Below are positions 1 to 5,908 of a stretch of 10,732 bases of DNA, in pieces. The notes under the pieces were generated by a model. The model was given only the letters and a program-made list of their open reading frames with translations. It was not told where the DNA came from and searched no databases. The translations under genes were made by a program, and so were the position numbers. Origin of the DNA: JAVBKA01 sp031546715 (GTDB lineage: Bacteria > Bacillota > Clostridia > Oscillospirales > UBA929); the NCBI GenBank assembly GCA_031546715.1, contig JAVBKA010000178.1, positions 1 through 10,732 of the forward strand, written 5' to 3'. Numbering within the stretch: the first letter of the stretch is position 1; every line of letters starts with the position of its first letter.

Positions 1-1290
1 GACCTGCCCCGTATTTCTAAATCCATTAGCGATGGTGACTTTTATAACAACCCCGCCTTTTTAAACGCAATTGAAAACTGCAAAAAGAACGATTCCTCCA
101 TGCACATCATGGGTCTTATGTCTGACGGCGGCGTTCACAGCCATAATACTCATACATGGGCATTCCTTGACCTTTGCAAACGTAACGGACTATCAAAGGT
201 TTATCTCCACTGTTTCCTTGACGGTCGTGACGTCTCCCCCACATCGGGGCGTGACTTCGTAGAGGAAGCTGTTCGTCAGTGTGCAAAATACGGCGCACAG
301 GTGGCTACTGTAATGGGTCGCTACTATGCTATGGATCGCGACACTTGCTGGGACCGTGTTGAAAAGGCGTACTCTGCAATGGTTTACGGAGAAGGAAAGT
401 TTGTTTCTTCTCCTGTCACAGCCATCGAGGAGTCCTATGCTGCCGGAGTGAATGACGAGTTTGTTTTGCCGACGGTGTGCCTTAAAAATGCGGAGATTCG
501 CCCTTACGATAGCATAATTTTCACCAATTTCCGTCCTGACCGTGCAAGAGAAATTGCCAGAACCTTTGTTGACCCTGATTTTAACGGCTTTGTCAGACGT
601 GACGGTTTTTTCCCGGTTCATTTTGTATGCACAACTGAATATGACGCTTCAATGCCTCGTGTTTCCGTTGCATATCCCCCAAAATCGCTGACGAATATTT
701 TCGGCGAATATATTTCTCACCTCGGTTTAACCCAGCTCCGTATCGCTGAAACCACAAAATACGCTCATGTAACATTCTTCTTCAACGGTGGCGAGGAAAC
801 TGTTTTCCCCGGCGAAGACAGAGTTCTCATCCCCACACCGAATGTTGCAACCTTTGACCTAAAGCCCGAAATGAGTGCGATTGAGGTCACAGACGCTGTA
901 GTTGAGCGCATCGAAAGCGGCGCATATGACGTAGTTATCCTAAATCTTGCCAACTGCGATATGGTCGGTCATACAGGTATTATTCCTGCTGCCGTCAAAG
1001 CAGTAGAAACTGTTGATAAATGTGTGGGCAGAGTTATTGAGGCTGTAAACCATGTTGGCGGAATTGCAATCGTCACCGCTGACCACGGCAATGCCGACAA
1101 AATGATTGACGACGACGGTGTAACACCGTTTACAGCGCACACCCTTAATCCAGTTCCGTTTATTCTTATGGGCGCAAACGCCAAGCTCCGTCCGGGTCGC
1201 TTATGCGACATTTGCCCCACAATTCTTGACCTTATGGGTTTAAACAAGCCAGCCGAAATGACAGGCGAAAGTTTGATTATAAAGGAGTAA
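1..1290 (+). CDS. gpmI: 2,3-bisphosphoglycerate-independent phosphoglycerate mutase (5' end outside window)
   Basis: Cytoplasmic glycolytic enzyme that interconverts 3-phosphoglycerate and 2-phosphoglycerate through a phosphoserine intermediate on two Mn ions. The frame is open from base 1 to the TAA at 1288-1290, giving 429 residues. Visible motifs (numbered from the first codon in the window) are H70 followed by DGRD at 74-77, the substrate-binding PDRAR around 179-183, the metal ligands D320 and H324 in DMVGH, D361-H362 in TADHGNAD, and H380 in AHTLNPVP. These sit 82-83 positions below the matching residues of the Bacillus stearothermophilus enzyme (D403, H407, D444, H445, H462, from memory). 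So about 83 N-terminal residues, including the phosphorylated serine and one metal aspartate, lie off the left edge. The ATG at 100 is internal, because homology begins before it. eno follows 6 nt after the stop, and its ribosome binding site lies inside the gpmI tail, so the two are very likely cotranscribed. Confidence 0.97.
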   Translation, partial: DLPRISKSISDGDFYNNPAFLNAIENCKKNDSSMHIMGLMSDGGVHSHNTHTWAFLDLCKRNGLSKVYLHCFLDGRDVSPTSGRDFVEEAVRQCAKYGAQVATVMGRYYAMDRDTCWDRVEKAYSAMVYGEGKFVSSPVTAIEESYAAGVNDEFVLPTVCLKNAEIRPYDSIIFTNFRPDRAREIARTFVDPDFNGFVRRDGFFPVHFVCTTEYDASMPRVSVAYPPKSLTNIFGEYISHLGLTQLRIAETTKYAHVTFFFNGGEETVFPGEDRVLIPTPNVATFDLKPEMSAIEVTDAVVERIESGAYDVVILNLANCDMVGHTGIIPAAVKAVETVDKCVGRVIEAVNHVGGIAIVTADHGNADKMIDDDGVTPFTAHTLNPVPFILMGANAKLRPGRLCDICPTILDLMGLNKPAEMTGESLIIKE

Positions 1291-1296
1291 AGACTA

Positions 1297-2607
1297 ATGA
1301 AAAAAATGGTAGAAATCGTAGACATTCTTGGTCGTGAGGTTCTTGACAGCCGCGGAAATCCAACTGTAGAGGTAGAGGTTGTCGTTGAAAGTGATGACGG
1401 CGTATTCCTAGGACGTGCAGCAGTTCCATCAGGCGCATCAACAGGTATTTTTGAAGCATGTGAGCTTCGTGACGGCGACAAAAAGCGTTATTTAGGCAAG
1501 GGCGTTCTAAAGGCTGTCGAAGCTGTAAATACTGAAATTGCTGACGCTCTCATGGGCTTTAACGCACTTGACCAAGCTGAAATCGACATAACAATGATTG
1601 CTCTTGACGGCACACCTAACAAATCCCGTCTCGGCGCAAACGCAATTCTCGGCGTATCTCTTGCATGTGCTAAGGCTGCTGCTGAAGCTTGCGGATTGCC
1701 ATTGTACCAGTACATCGGCGGCGTAAATGCAAAGACATTGCCTGTTCCTATGATGAACATCCTCAACGGCGGCGCACATGCTACCAATAATGTTGATATC
1801 CAAGAATTCATGGTTATGCCTGTTGGCGCAACAAGCTGGGCTGAAGCTCTCCGTTGGTGCACAGAAGTATTCCACAGCCTAAAGAAAATCCTCAACGACC
1901 AAGGTCTTGCAACATCAGTCGGCGACGAAGGCGGCTTTGCGCCTAACCTTAAAAAAGACGAAGATGCTTTGAAGATTATTGTCGAAGCCATCGAAGCTGC
2001 TGGATACAAGCCAGGCGAGCAATTCCGCATTGCTGTTGACGCTGCTGTTTCCGAATGGTACCAAGAGGACGGCACATACCTCATGCCTAAGGCTAAAAAG
2101 ACCATGACTAAGGCTCAAATGGTCAACATGTGGAAGACTTTTGCCACAAAATATCCGATTATCTCCATGGAAGACTGCATGGCAGAAGACGATTGGGACG
2201 GTTGGAACATGCTTACTAAGGCTCTTGGCGACAAAGTTCAGCTCGTTGGCGACGATTTATTCGTTACAAACGTTGAACGCTTGAAGAAGGGCATTGACCT
2301 TGGCGTTGCAAACTCAATTCTAATCAAGGTCAACCAAATTGGCTCACTGACCGAAACACTTGACGCTATCCAAATGGCTAACCGTGCAGGCTACACAGCC
2401 GTTGTCTCCCACCGTTCAGGCGAAACAGAAGATACCACAATCGCTGATATCGCTGTTGCCGTCAACGCTGGCATGATTAAAACAGGAGCTCCTAGCCGCA
2501 CTGACCGCGTTGCAAAGTATAACCAACTTATCCGCATCGAAGAAGAACTCGGCGATTCAGCACAATTCCCAGGTCTAGCCGCTTGGTTTAACCTAAAGAA
2601 CGCATAG
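1297..2607 (+). CDS. eno: enolase (phosphopyruvate hydratase)
   Basis: Interconverts 2-phosphoglycerate and phosphoenolpyruvate in the cytoplasm, the step after GpmI. The 436-residue product has the normal full length for bacterial enolase. Visible motifs are DSRGNPTVEVEV (17-28), LNGGAHATNNVDIQEFM, GDEGGF with catalytic E211, Mg ligands D248, E292 (in SMEDCMAEDDW) and D319 (in GDDLFVTN), catalytic base K344 in the signature ILIKVNQIGSLTET, and H372 in SHRSGETED. All expected catalytic and metal residues are present. The ATG start is supported by AAAGGAG at 1281-1287 with a 9-nt spacer. The gene lies 6 nt after gpmI and is probably read on the same transcript. Three bases after the stop a palindromic element begins, and the likely terminator lies beyond it at 2777-2807. 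Confidence 0.98.
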   Translation: MKKMVEIVDILGREVLDSRGNPTVEVEVVVESDDGVFLGRAAVPSGASTGIFEACELRDGDKKRYLGKGVLKAVEAVNTEIADALMGFNALDQAEIDITMIALDGTPNKSRLGANAILGVSLACAKAAAEACGLPLYQYIGGVNAKTLPVPMMNILNGGAHATNNVDIQEFMVMPVGATSWAEALRWCTEVFHSLKKILNDQGLATSVGDEGGFAPNLKKDEDALKIIVEAIEAAGYKPGEQFRIAVDAAVSEWYQEDGTYLMPKAKKTMTKAQMVNMWKTFATKYPIISMEDCMAEDDWDGWNMLTKALGDKVQLVGDDLFVTNVERLKKGIDLGVANSILIKVNQIGSLTETLDAIQMANRAGYTAVVSHRSGETEDTTIADIAVAVNAGMIKTGAPSRTDRVAKYNQLIRIEEELGDSAQFPGLAAWFNLKNA

Positions 2608-2610
2608 AAA

Positions 2611-2767
2611 TACTAATCACTAATTAAAAACCGCAATCTTTTCGGTCTTTAAATTCTCGTGCGTTGTCGTCGTCAATCGCCATGCATAAAGCATGACTCT
2701 TTCCTCCGCCTAGCACAAAAACTTAAATCTTCGAAAAACTTTGCTGGTTTTTAATCAGTGAATAGTA
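2611..2767. repeat. long palindromic, MITE-like element
   Basis: A 157-bp imperfect palindrome. The left end from 2611 (TACTAATCACTAATTAAAAA) pairs with the reverse complement of the right end at 2767 (TACTATTCACTGATTAAAAA), and the match continues inward with small gaps to a perfect 5-bp apex: CATGC at 2681-2685, GCATG at 2691-2695, loop ATAAA. Each outer arm of about 55 nt is strongly complementary when G-U pairs are allowed. The outermost TA on both sides could be a TA target-site duplication, as with Tc1/mariner or IS630-derived miniature elements; this is inference. It lies between the eno stop and a strong terminator. It could instead be a REP-like or RNA-level structure. No transposase is seen. 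Confidence 0.7.
2620..2694 (-). CDS. tiny ORF inside the palindromic element (hypothetical, 24 residues)
   Basis: An ATG at 2694-2692 is preceded by GGAGG (2707-2703) at an ideal 8-nt spacing and opens a 24-codon frame that starts MLYAWRLTTTTHE and ends at TAG (2622-2620). A second ATG at 2683-2681 opens a 19-codon frame that starts MAIDDDNAREFKD and ends at TAA (2626-2624), so two tiny frames overlap. The whole ORF lies inside the palindrome, so it travels with the repeat. I recognise no protein family. It may be a chance ORF kept by the constraint to stay palindromic. The spacing and quality of the ribosome binding site are the only positive evidence for translation. Confidence 0.25.
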   Translation of the reverse strand: MLYAWRLTTTTHENLKTEKIAVFN

Positions 2768-2776
2768 TAAAATAAT

Positions 2777-2807
2777 TCGAGAGGGCGGATGAAATCCGCC
2801 CTCTCGA
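2777..2807. terminator. bidirectional intrinsic terminator between eno and the convergent unknown gene
   Basis: A perfect 14-bp stem: TCGAGAGGGCGGAT at 2777-2790, loop GAA at 2791-2793, and the exact complement at 2794-2807. On the plus strand it is followed by TGTTTTGTTATG; on the minus strand by AATTATTTTA. It therefore probably ends eno transcription in one direction and that of the 2822-3547 gene in the other. The genes converge here, which suits a shared terminator. Confidence 0.85.
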
Positions 2808-2821
2808 TGTTTTGTTATGTA

Positions 2822-3547
2822 CTAAAGACTTTGTGCCGCGGCAGCTGCTGTCGCAGCAGGAGTTGGCACTGTTGCGGGGTCAGTGGTGGCGGGGACAGTA
2901 GTCGCAGGTACTTCGGCAGGTGCTGAAATGCTGGTTTTCCAGTCGTCAAACGCCTTCATAAGTGCTTCATATGTCTTTTTTGTAACGTCTGGCATTTTAT
3001 CAAATCCGCCGAAGGATTTGGCTACGTCATCAAAGCCTTGTTGGGCGCCCTTGCGAAGCTCTTCAATGGTATCGACAGTAACGTTTTCTCCGCCCAGAGC
3101 CTTGGCAAAGTCCATAAGACGCGAAGTCGTCTGCTTTGCGCCGTAATAACCGTCTTCGCTGACCATTTGCTCAGCTTCTGCCCGAACATCATCAGGAACT
3201 TCTATGTCGTATTTCTCAGGCTCTGCACGAACGGCATAGTAACCCTGACCAATTGATTCGCCCTCTTTTTTTGTGCCGAGCATACTCATAACTACATTTC
3301 TAAGGGCTGCGGTTGCAGAATGAGCTTGATCCCATAAGGCTTTTACTTTGTTAGCGTCATAAACATGGGATTTGTCATTAGAATCTTTTTCTTTAGCTGC
3401 GCCCGGAACATAGGAATCAGCAGGGTTTAAAATAGTGTTATTTAACTCAGCGAGAGTATCCTGTTCCTTTTTCGCAGAGGCGGCTGCGTTGGTTGACGCT
3501 GTGGTAGTCGGAATATAAGGTGTATTTGTCACGTTTCCTACGCTCAT
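2822..3547 (-). CDS. uncharacterised protein with Thr/Ala-rich N-terminus and Pro/Ala/Thr-rich tail
   Basis: Function unknown. The start chosen is the ATG at 3547-3545, giving 241 residues, because GGAGGG (3561-3556) sits 8 nt upstream; the TTG seven codons earlier overlaps that site and has none of its own. The protein starts MSVGNVTNTPYIPTTTAST, has a charged, probably helical middle, and a core with YYGAKQTTSRLMDFAKALGG, an acidic helix, FGGFDKMP and a helix ending FDDWK. It ends in a low-complexity tail built from PATT/DPAT/VPTP units and an alanine run. There is no signal peptide or membrane segment. The general plan (disordered Ser/Thr-rich start, then a YxGxxQTSxRxxDFAKAL core) resembles uncharacterised clostridial proteins I remember, but I cannot name a domain. 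It is transcribed from its own promoter, away from the YvlB-like/DUF2089 pair, and ends at the shared terminator at 2777-2807. Confidence 0.8.
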   Translation of the reverse strand: MSVGNVTNTPYIPTTTASTNAAASAKKEQDTLAELNNTILNPADSYVPGAAKEKDSNDKSHVYDANKVKALWDQAHSATAALRNVVMSMLGTKKEGESIGQGYYAVRAEPEKYDIEVPDDVRAEAEQMVSEDGYYGAKQTTSRLMDFAKALGGENVTVDTIEELRKGAQQGFDDVAKSFGGFDKMPDVTKKTYEALMKAFDDWKTSISAPAEVPATTVPATTDPATVPTPAATAAAAAQSL

Positions 3548-3573
3548 AGTCGGATCCCTCCAATTCAATATAA

Positions 3574-3606
3574 TTTATATATCGAACTTTTGCCGTGGCA
3601 ACTTTA
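3574..3606 (-). promoter_or_regulatory. promoter of the 2822-3547 gene (sigma-A type, overlapping a sigma-D/28-like match)
   Basis: Read on the minus strand, TTGCCA (3601-3596) and TATAAA (3579-3574) are separated by 16 bp, each one mismatch from the sigma-A consensus. Overlapping this is TAAA (3606-3603), 16 bp, then TTCGATAT (3586-3579), which resembles the flagellar sigma-D/28 pattern TAAA-N15-GCCGATAT. Either reading puts the transcription start about 25-30 nt before the ATG at 3547, leaving room for the GGAGGG site. The sigma-A reading is the simpler one. Confidence 0.55.
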
Positions 3607-3650
3607 ACGGTTTTTACCAAATATTTTTCCCTATATCCTTTCCCGCTGAG

Positions 3651-4040
3651 TTACTCCAAAACTATTGTAACATGCTGATGCTTTCCGTTTTCGTCACTGT
3701 CAACATCCACAAATGTATAAGGCAACGTAATATCCCCTGAGCTTAGCGCGTCCAAAATTTCGTTAATATCTATGTCCTTTAAATGGTTTGACGCCTCTGG
3801 AGCTTTTGAACCAACCACGGTAGCAAGCTTTAGTCCTGCTTTTGCTAATCCAAATGGAAATTTTACGTTAACGATTACTTTTCCGTCCTCGATGACTTGA
3901 ATACGGAATCTTTTTGGCTTAATTGTAACTGACAGCTCGTGTTCCACTTGCGGAACGGCAGTCAGGAGACGTTCTGCCTCTTCAATAGTTATCTTGCCAT
4001 CTCGAACCATTTCTAATACAATTCTACGTTCTTCAGTCAT
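3651..4040 (-). CDS. YvlB/SHOCT-like protein, partner of the DUF2089 regulator
   Basis: A 129-residue protein. The N-terminus (about 1-28, MTEERRIVLEMVRDGKITIEEAERLLTAV) is the short helix-turn-helix module seen at the start of YvlB/LiaX-type proteins and described as SHOCT-like: a helix, a DGKIT turn and an EEA-xx-LL helix. The rest alternates charged beta-like strands (VTIKPKRFRIQVIEDGKVIVNVKFPF) with a helical segment (DINEILDALSSGDITLPY) and a polar C-terminus. No signal peptide or membrane span is seen. The ATG at 4040-4038 is chosen because AAGGAG (4055-4050) lies 9 nt upstream; the TTG at 4058 overlaps that site. The start overlaps the end of the DUF2089 gene by 8 nt (ATGACTGA), so translation is probably coupled. 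By family analogy it may take part in an envelope-stress or regulatory circuit with its partner; this is inference. Confidence 0.8.
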   Translation of the reverse strand: MTEERRIVLEMVRDGKITIEEAERLLTAVPQVEHELSVTIKPKRFRIQVIEDGKVIVNVKFPFGLAKAGLKLATVVGSKAPEASNHLKDIDINEILDALSSGDITLPYTFVDVDSDENGKHQHVTIVLE

Positions 4041-4410
4041 TTTTGCCAACTCCTTCAATTTTAGTCAGTGCTTCCTCTGCACTGATAATTCCTGCCTGTA
4101 GCTCCTTTAGTATAACGATTCGCTTGCCCGACTGTGTTTCAGTCGCGCCGAAGCCAAGGGCTTCAATTAATGCGTCAAGCCTGTTTCGTGCTGTGGGGTA
4201 TGAAATATTTAGCTGTGCGCCAACGTCCTTTAGGCTGCCTCTAAGTCTTATAAAGGTCTCTAAAAAGACAACGTTTTCATTTGATAGCTGTGAAAATCGG
4301 TCTAACTGAAATTCGCCTTGAATCTCGGTGTTGCAGTCACTGCATCTAAGCGTGCACACGCTCATTAACTGCGAACAGGACGGACACCGCTTTGGAATTG
4401 CAGGTAACAT
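4033..4410 (-). CDS. DUF2089-family zinc-ribbon/HTH putative regulator
   Basis: A 125-residue protein with three parts. At the N-terminus are two CxxC pairs (C9/C12 and C23/C26), a small zinc ribbon. Residues about 50-87 form a helix-turn-helix (LRGSLKDVGAQLNISYPTARNRLDALIEALG). The C-terminus (about 95-121, RIVILKELQAGIISAEEALTKIEG) repeats the SHOCT-like module found at the start of its downstream partner. This matches the layout of DUF2089 proteins, which are predicted DNA-binding proteins of unknown role. The ATG at 4410-4408 has AAGAGG (4423-4418) 7 nt upstream. It is the first gene of a two-gene operon and overlaps the next gene by 8 nt. Four copies of an AGTTT-core repeat surround its promoter, which suggests it controls its own expression. 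The target is inferred, not shown. Confidence 0.85.
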   Translation of the reverse strand: MLPAIPKRCPSCSQLMSVCTLRCSDCNTEIQGEFQLDRFSQLSNENVVFLETFIRLRGSLKDVGAQLNISYPTARNRLDALIEALGFGATETQSGKRIVILKELQAGIISAEEALTKIEGVGKND

Positions 4411-4420
4411 CGCCTCACCT

Positions 4421-4525
4421 CTTAGTTTTATTTAGCTAGCATGACATTAATATAACATAAAACTAAGTTTTGTCAATATGTTTTTTAATAAAATTTAGTT
4501 TCGCATTGATTATATTTAGTTTCGC
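4421..4525. promoter_or_regulatory. four phased AGTTT-core repeats, candidate operators of the DUF2089 protein
   Basis: On the plus strand the core AGTTT occurs at 4424-4428 (in CTTAGTTTTA, over the ribosome binding site), 4466-4470 (inside the palindrome AAAACTAAGTTTT, 4459-4471), 4497-4501 and 4518-4522. The last two lie in identical 12-mers, ATTTAGTTTCGC, at 4493-4504 and 4514-4525. Start-to-start distances are 42, 31 and 21 bp, close to 4, 3 and 2 turns of B-DNA, so all four face the same side of the helix. Two copies lie upstream of the -35, one in the promoter spacer and one in the leader. Binding by the adjacent regulator is inference. Confidence 0.5.
4449..4476 (-). promoter_or_regulatory. 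sigma-A promoter of the DUF2089/YvlB-like operon
   Basis: On the minus strand, TTGACA (4476-4471, a perfect -35) and TATATT (4454-4449, one mismatch at -10) are 16 bp apart. The predicted start near 4442 gives a leader of about 32 nt before the ATG at 4410. The spacer is almost filled by a 13-bp palindrome, AAAACTAAGTTTT (4459-4471), placed where a bound repressor would block RNA polymerase. Confidence 0.7.
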
Positions 4526-4553
4526 TTGTAGCCTCCGATATTTGACGATAAAA

Positions 4554-4610
4554 AAATCAGCCGTATTCCAAATGACAAGATAGCATTATCATTTGAAACA
4601 CGGCTGATTT
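4554..4610 (-). terminator. intrinsic terminator of the tsaE-tsaB-upp operon
   Basis: A 22-bp hairpin: the left arm (4554-4575) starts AAATCAGCCGT and the right arm (4589-4610) ends ACGGCTGATTT, with 20 of 22 positions complementary and the others able to form G-U pairs. The loop is 13 nt (4576-4588). On the minus strand the stem is followed by a run of T from the A-tract at 4551-4556. It starts 5 nt after the upp stop codon. Confidence 0.9.
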
Positions 4611-4614
4611 GTAT

Positions 4615-5241
4615 TTACTTAGTGCCGAAAATCCTATCGCCGGCGTCACCTAGACCGGGAACGATGTAACCATGGTCGTTAAGTCTTTCGTCAACAGCGC
4701 AGGTGTAAATCTCAACGTCGGGATGGTCTTTTTTAACCTTTTCAAGTCCCTCAGGAGCAGAAAGGATGCACAGCAGTTTAATGGAATGAACCTTGTAATT
4801 CTTCAAAAACTGCACCGCAGCGGAGGCAGTGCCACCAGTTGCAAGCATTGGGTCTAAAATCACAACATCGCGCTCGCTGATGTCAATTGGCATTTTGCAG
4901 TAATATTCAACAGGCTGTAGGGTTTCAGGGTCACGATACATGCCGATATGAGCGACCTTCGCCGCAGGAATTAAGTTCAGCATTCCGTCAACCATGCCAA
5001 GACCAGCACGTAAAATCGGAACAATCGCTAACTTTTTGCCTGCAATTACCTTGGATTTAGTCCTCGCGACAGGCGTTTCAACCTCAATTTCCTCCACAGG
5101 CAAATCCCTAGTCGCTTCGTAGCACATAAGCATTGCAAGCTCACTGACTACTTCGCGAAAATCCTTCGAGCCTGTGTTTTTGTCACGCAACATAGTTAAT
5201 TTGTGTTGAATAAGAGGATGATCCAGTACTTTTTCCTTCAT
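4615..5241 (-). CDS. upp: uracil phosphoribosyltransferase
   Basis: Salvage enzyme that makes UMP and pyrophosphate from uracil and PRPP in the cytoplasm. The 208-residue length is the usual one. Visible motifs are PILRAGLGMVDGML (75-88), the PRPP-binding loop DPMLATGGTASAA (130-142) and the C-terminal uracil-binding region YIVPGLGDAGDRIFGTK (192-208). The ATG at 5241-5239 has AAGGA (5256-5252) 10 nt upstream, inside the end of tsaB, and only 4 nt separate the two genes. It is therefore the last gene of a tsaE-tsaB-upp operon that ends at the hairpin at 4554-4610. Placing upp here is less common than the tsaE-tsaB-rimI-tsaD order known from many Firmicutes. Confidence 0.97.
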   Translation of the reverse strand: MKEKVLDHPLIQHKLTMLRDKNTGSKDFREVVSELAMLMCYEATRDLPVEEIEVETPVARTKSKVIAGKKLAIVPILRAGLGMVDGMLNLIPAAKVAHIGMYRDPETLQPVEYYCKMPIDISERDVVILDPMLATGGTASAAVQFLKNYKVHSIKLLCILSAPEGLEKVKKDHPDVEIYTCAVDERLNDHGYIVPGLGDAGDRIFGTK

Positions 5242-5245
5242 TAAT

Positions 5246-5908
5246 TCATTTTCCTTTCATTCGTTCTCGTTCAGCTTGAGGCACTCTCAAGTAAACTAAG
5301 CTTTCAGCAGGGCGGGCTTCGCCAAAATCAGCGCATAAGCAGACAGATTCAGCCTTTATAAATTGAAGCGATGGTATAAAAATATCCTTCTTTGGATTAT
5401 AACATAATTTTGCGCCATCACCAACATAAATAACTCTTTTTTCTTGAAATTTTTTGCACACTTCCTCAATTCCGTCCGCATGGTCCTCCTCGACCCTTTT
5501 CAGCGTACAGCCGACATACTCAAACGACGCTGTGTACACTTGATTACAGCGGGCATCCATAACGGGACAGATGACGAAGCCAGAACTAAGCTCAGATGGT
5601 ACGTTTAGCGCGGCCGCCAGCAAAGACGAAACGCCGACGCATTCAATACCAAGGGGAAGCGCGAAGCCTAACGCCGCCGAAACGCCGATTCTCAGCCCTG
5701 TAAAAGAACCAGGACCGTTTGTAACCACAACCTTATTTATCTGCGATGGCTTCATTTTCGCAACAGAGAGAACGCTTTCAATCATTGGAAGCAGTGTTTC
5801 GGAGTGGGTTAGCCCCCTGTTTAAAAAGCTTTCTGCAACACATGTTCCGTCAACAATTATCCCCACAGTAGCAGTAATTGACGAGCTATCAATAGCCAGT
5901 ACGGTCAA
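5246..5908 (-). CDS. tsaB: tRNA threonylcarbamoyladenosine biosynthesis protein TsaB
   Basis: A non-catalytic ASKHA-fold partner of TsaD. With TsaE it helps transfer the threonylcarbamoyl group to A37 of ANN-decoding tRNAs (t6A). The 220-residue protein has the N-terminal MTVLAIDSSS strand, HSETLLP (35-41) and the family signature NGPGSFTGLRIG (64-75). The start is taken as TTG at 5908-5906: no ATG or GTG in this frame lies nearby, the homology begins exactly there (VLAIDSS), and a purine-rich AGGAAGGGCGG (5929-5919) lies 10 nt upstream. It overlaps tsaE by 20 nt, so the two are probably translationally coupled. The start codon is the least certain part; the identity is firm. tsaD is not in the window. 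Confidence 0.95.
   Translation of the reverse strand: MTVLAIDSSSITATVGIIVDGTCVAESFLNRGLTHSETLLPMIESVLSVAKMKPSQINKVVVTNGPGSFTGLRIGVSAALGFALPLGIECVGVSSLLAAALNVPSELSSGFVICPVMDARCNQVYTASFEYVGCTLKRVEEDHADGIEEVCKKFQEKRVIYVGDGAKLCYNPKKDIFIPSLQFIKAESVCLCADFGEARPAESLVYLRVPQAERERMKGK

Noticed and set aside
969..1481. 170-codon open frame on the minus strand across the gpmI/eno junction
   Set aside because: It is antisense to two certain genes, has Ser/Thr-rich low-complexity composition and no recognisable motif or ribosome binding site.
1488..2105. 205-codon open frame antisense to eno
   Set aside because: Long only because the opposite-frame codon bias of eno suppresses stops; no family resemblance.
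2611..2767. Reading the palindrome as a CRISPR array or riboswitch
   Set aside because: There is one inverted pair rather than spaced direct repeats, and it lies downstream of eno with no conserved riboswitch core that I can recognise.
4430..4441. Fifth possible repeat (ATTTAGCTAGC) in the DUF2089 leader
   Set aside because: It lacks the AGTTT core and is explained as an AT-rich stretch next to a GCTAGC palindrome.
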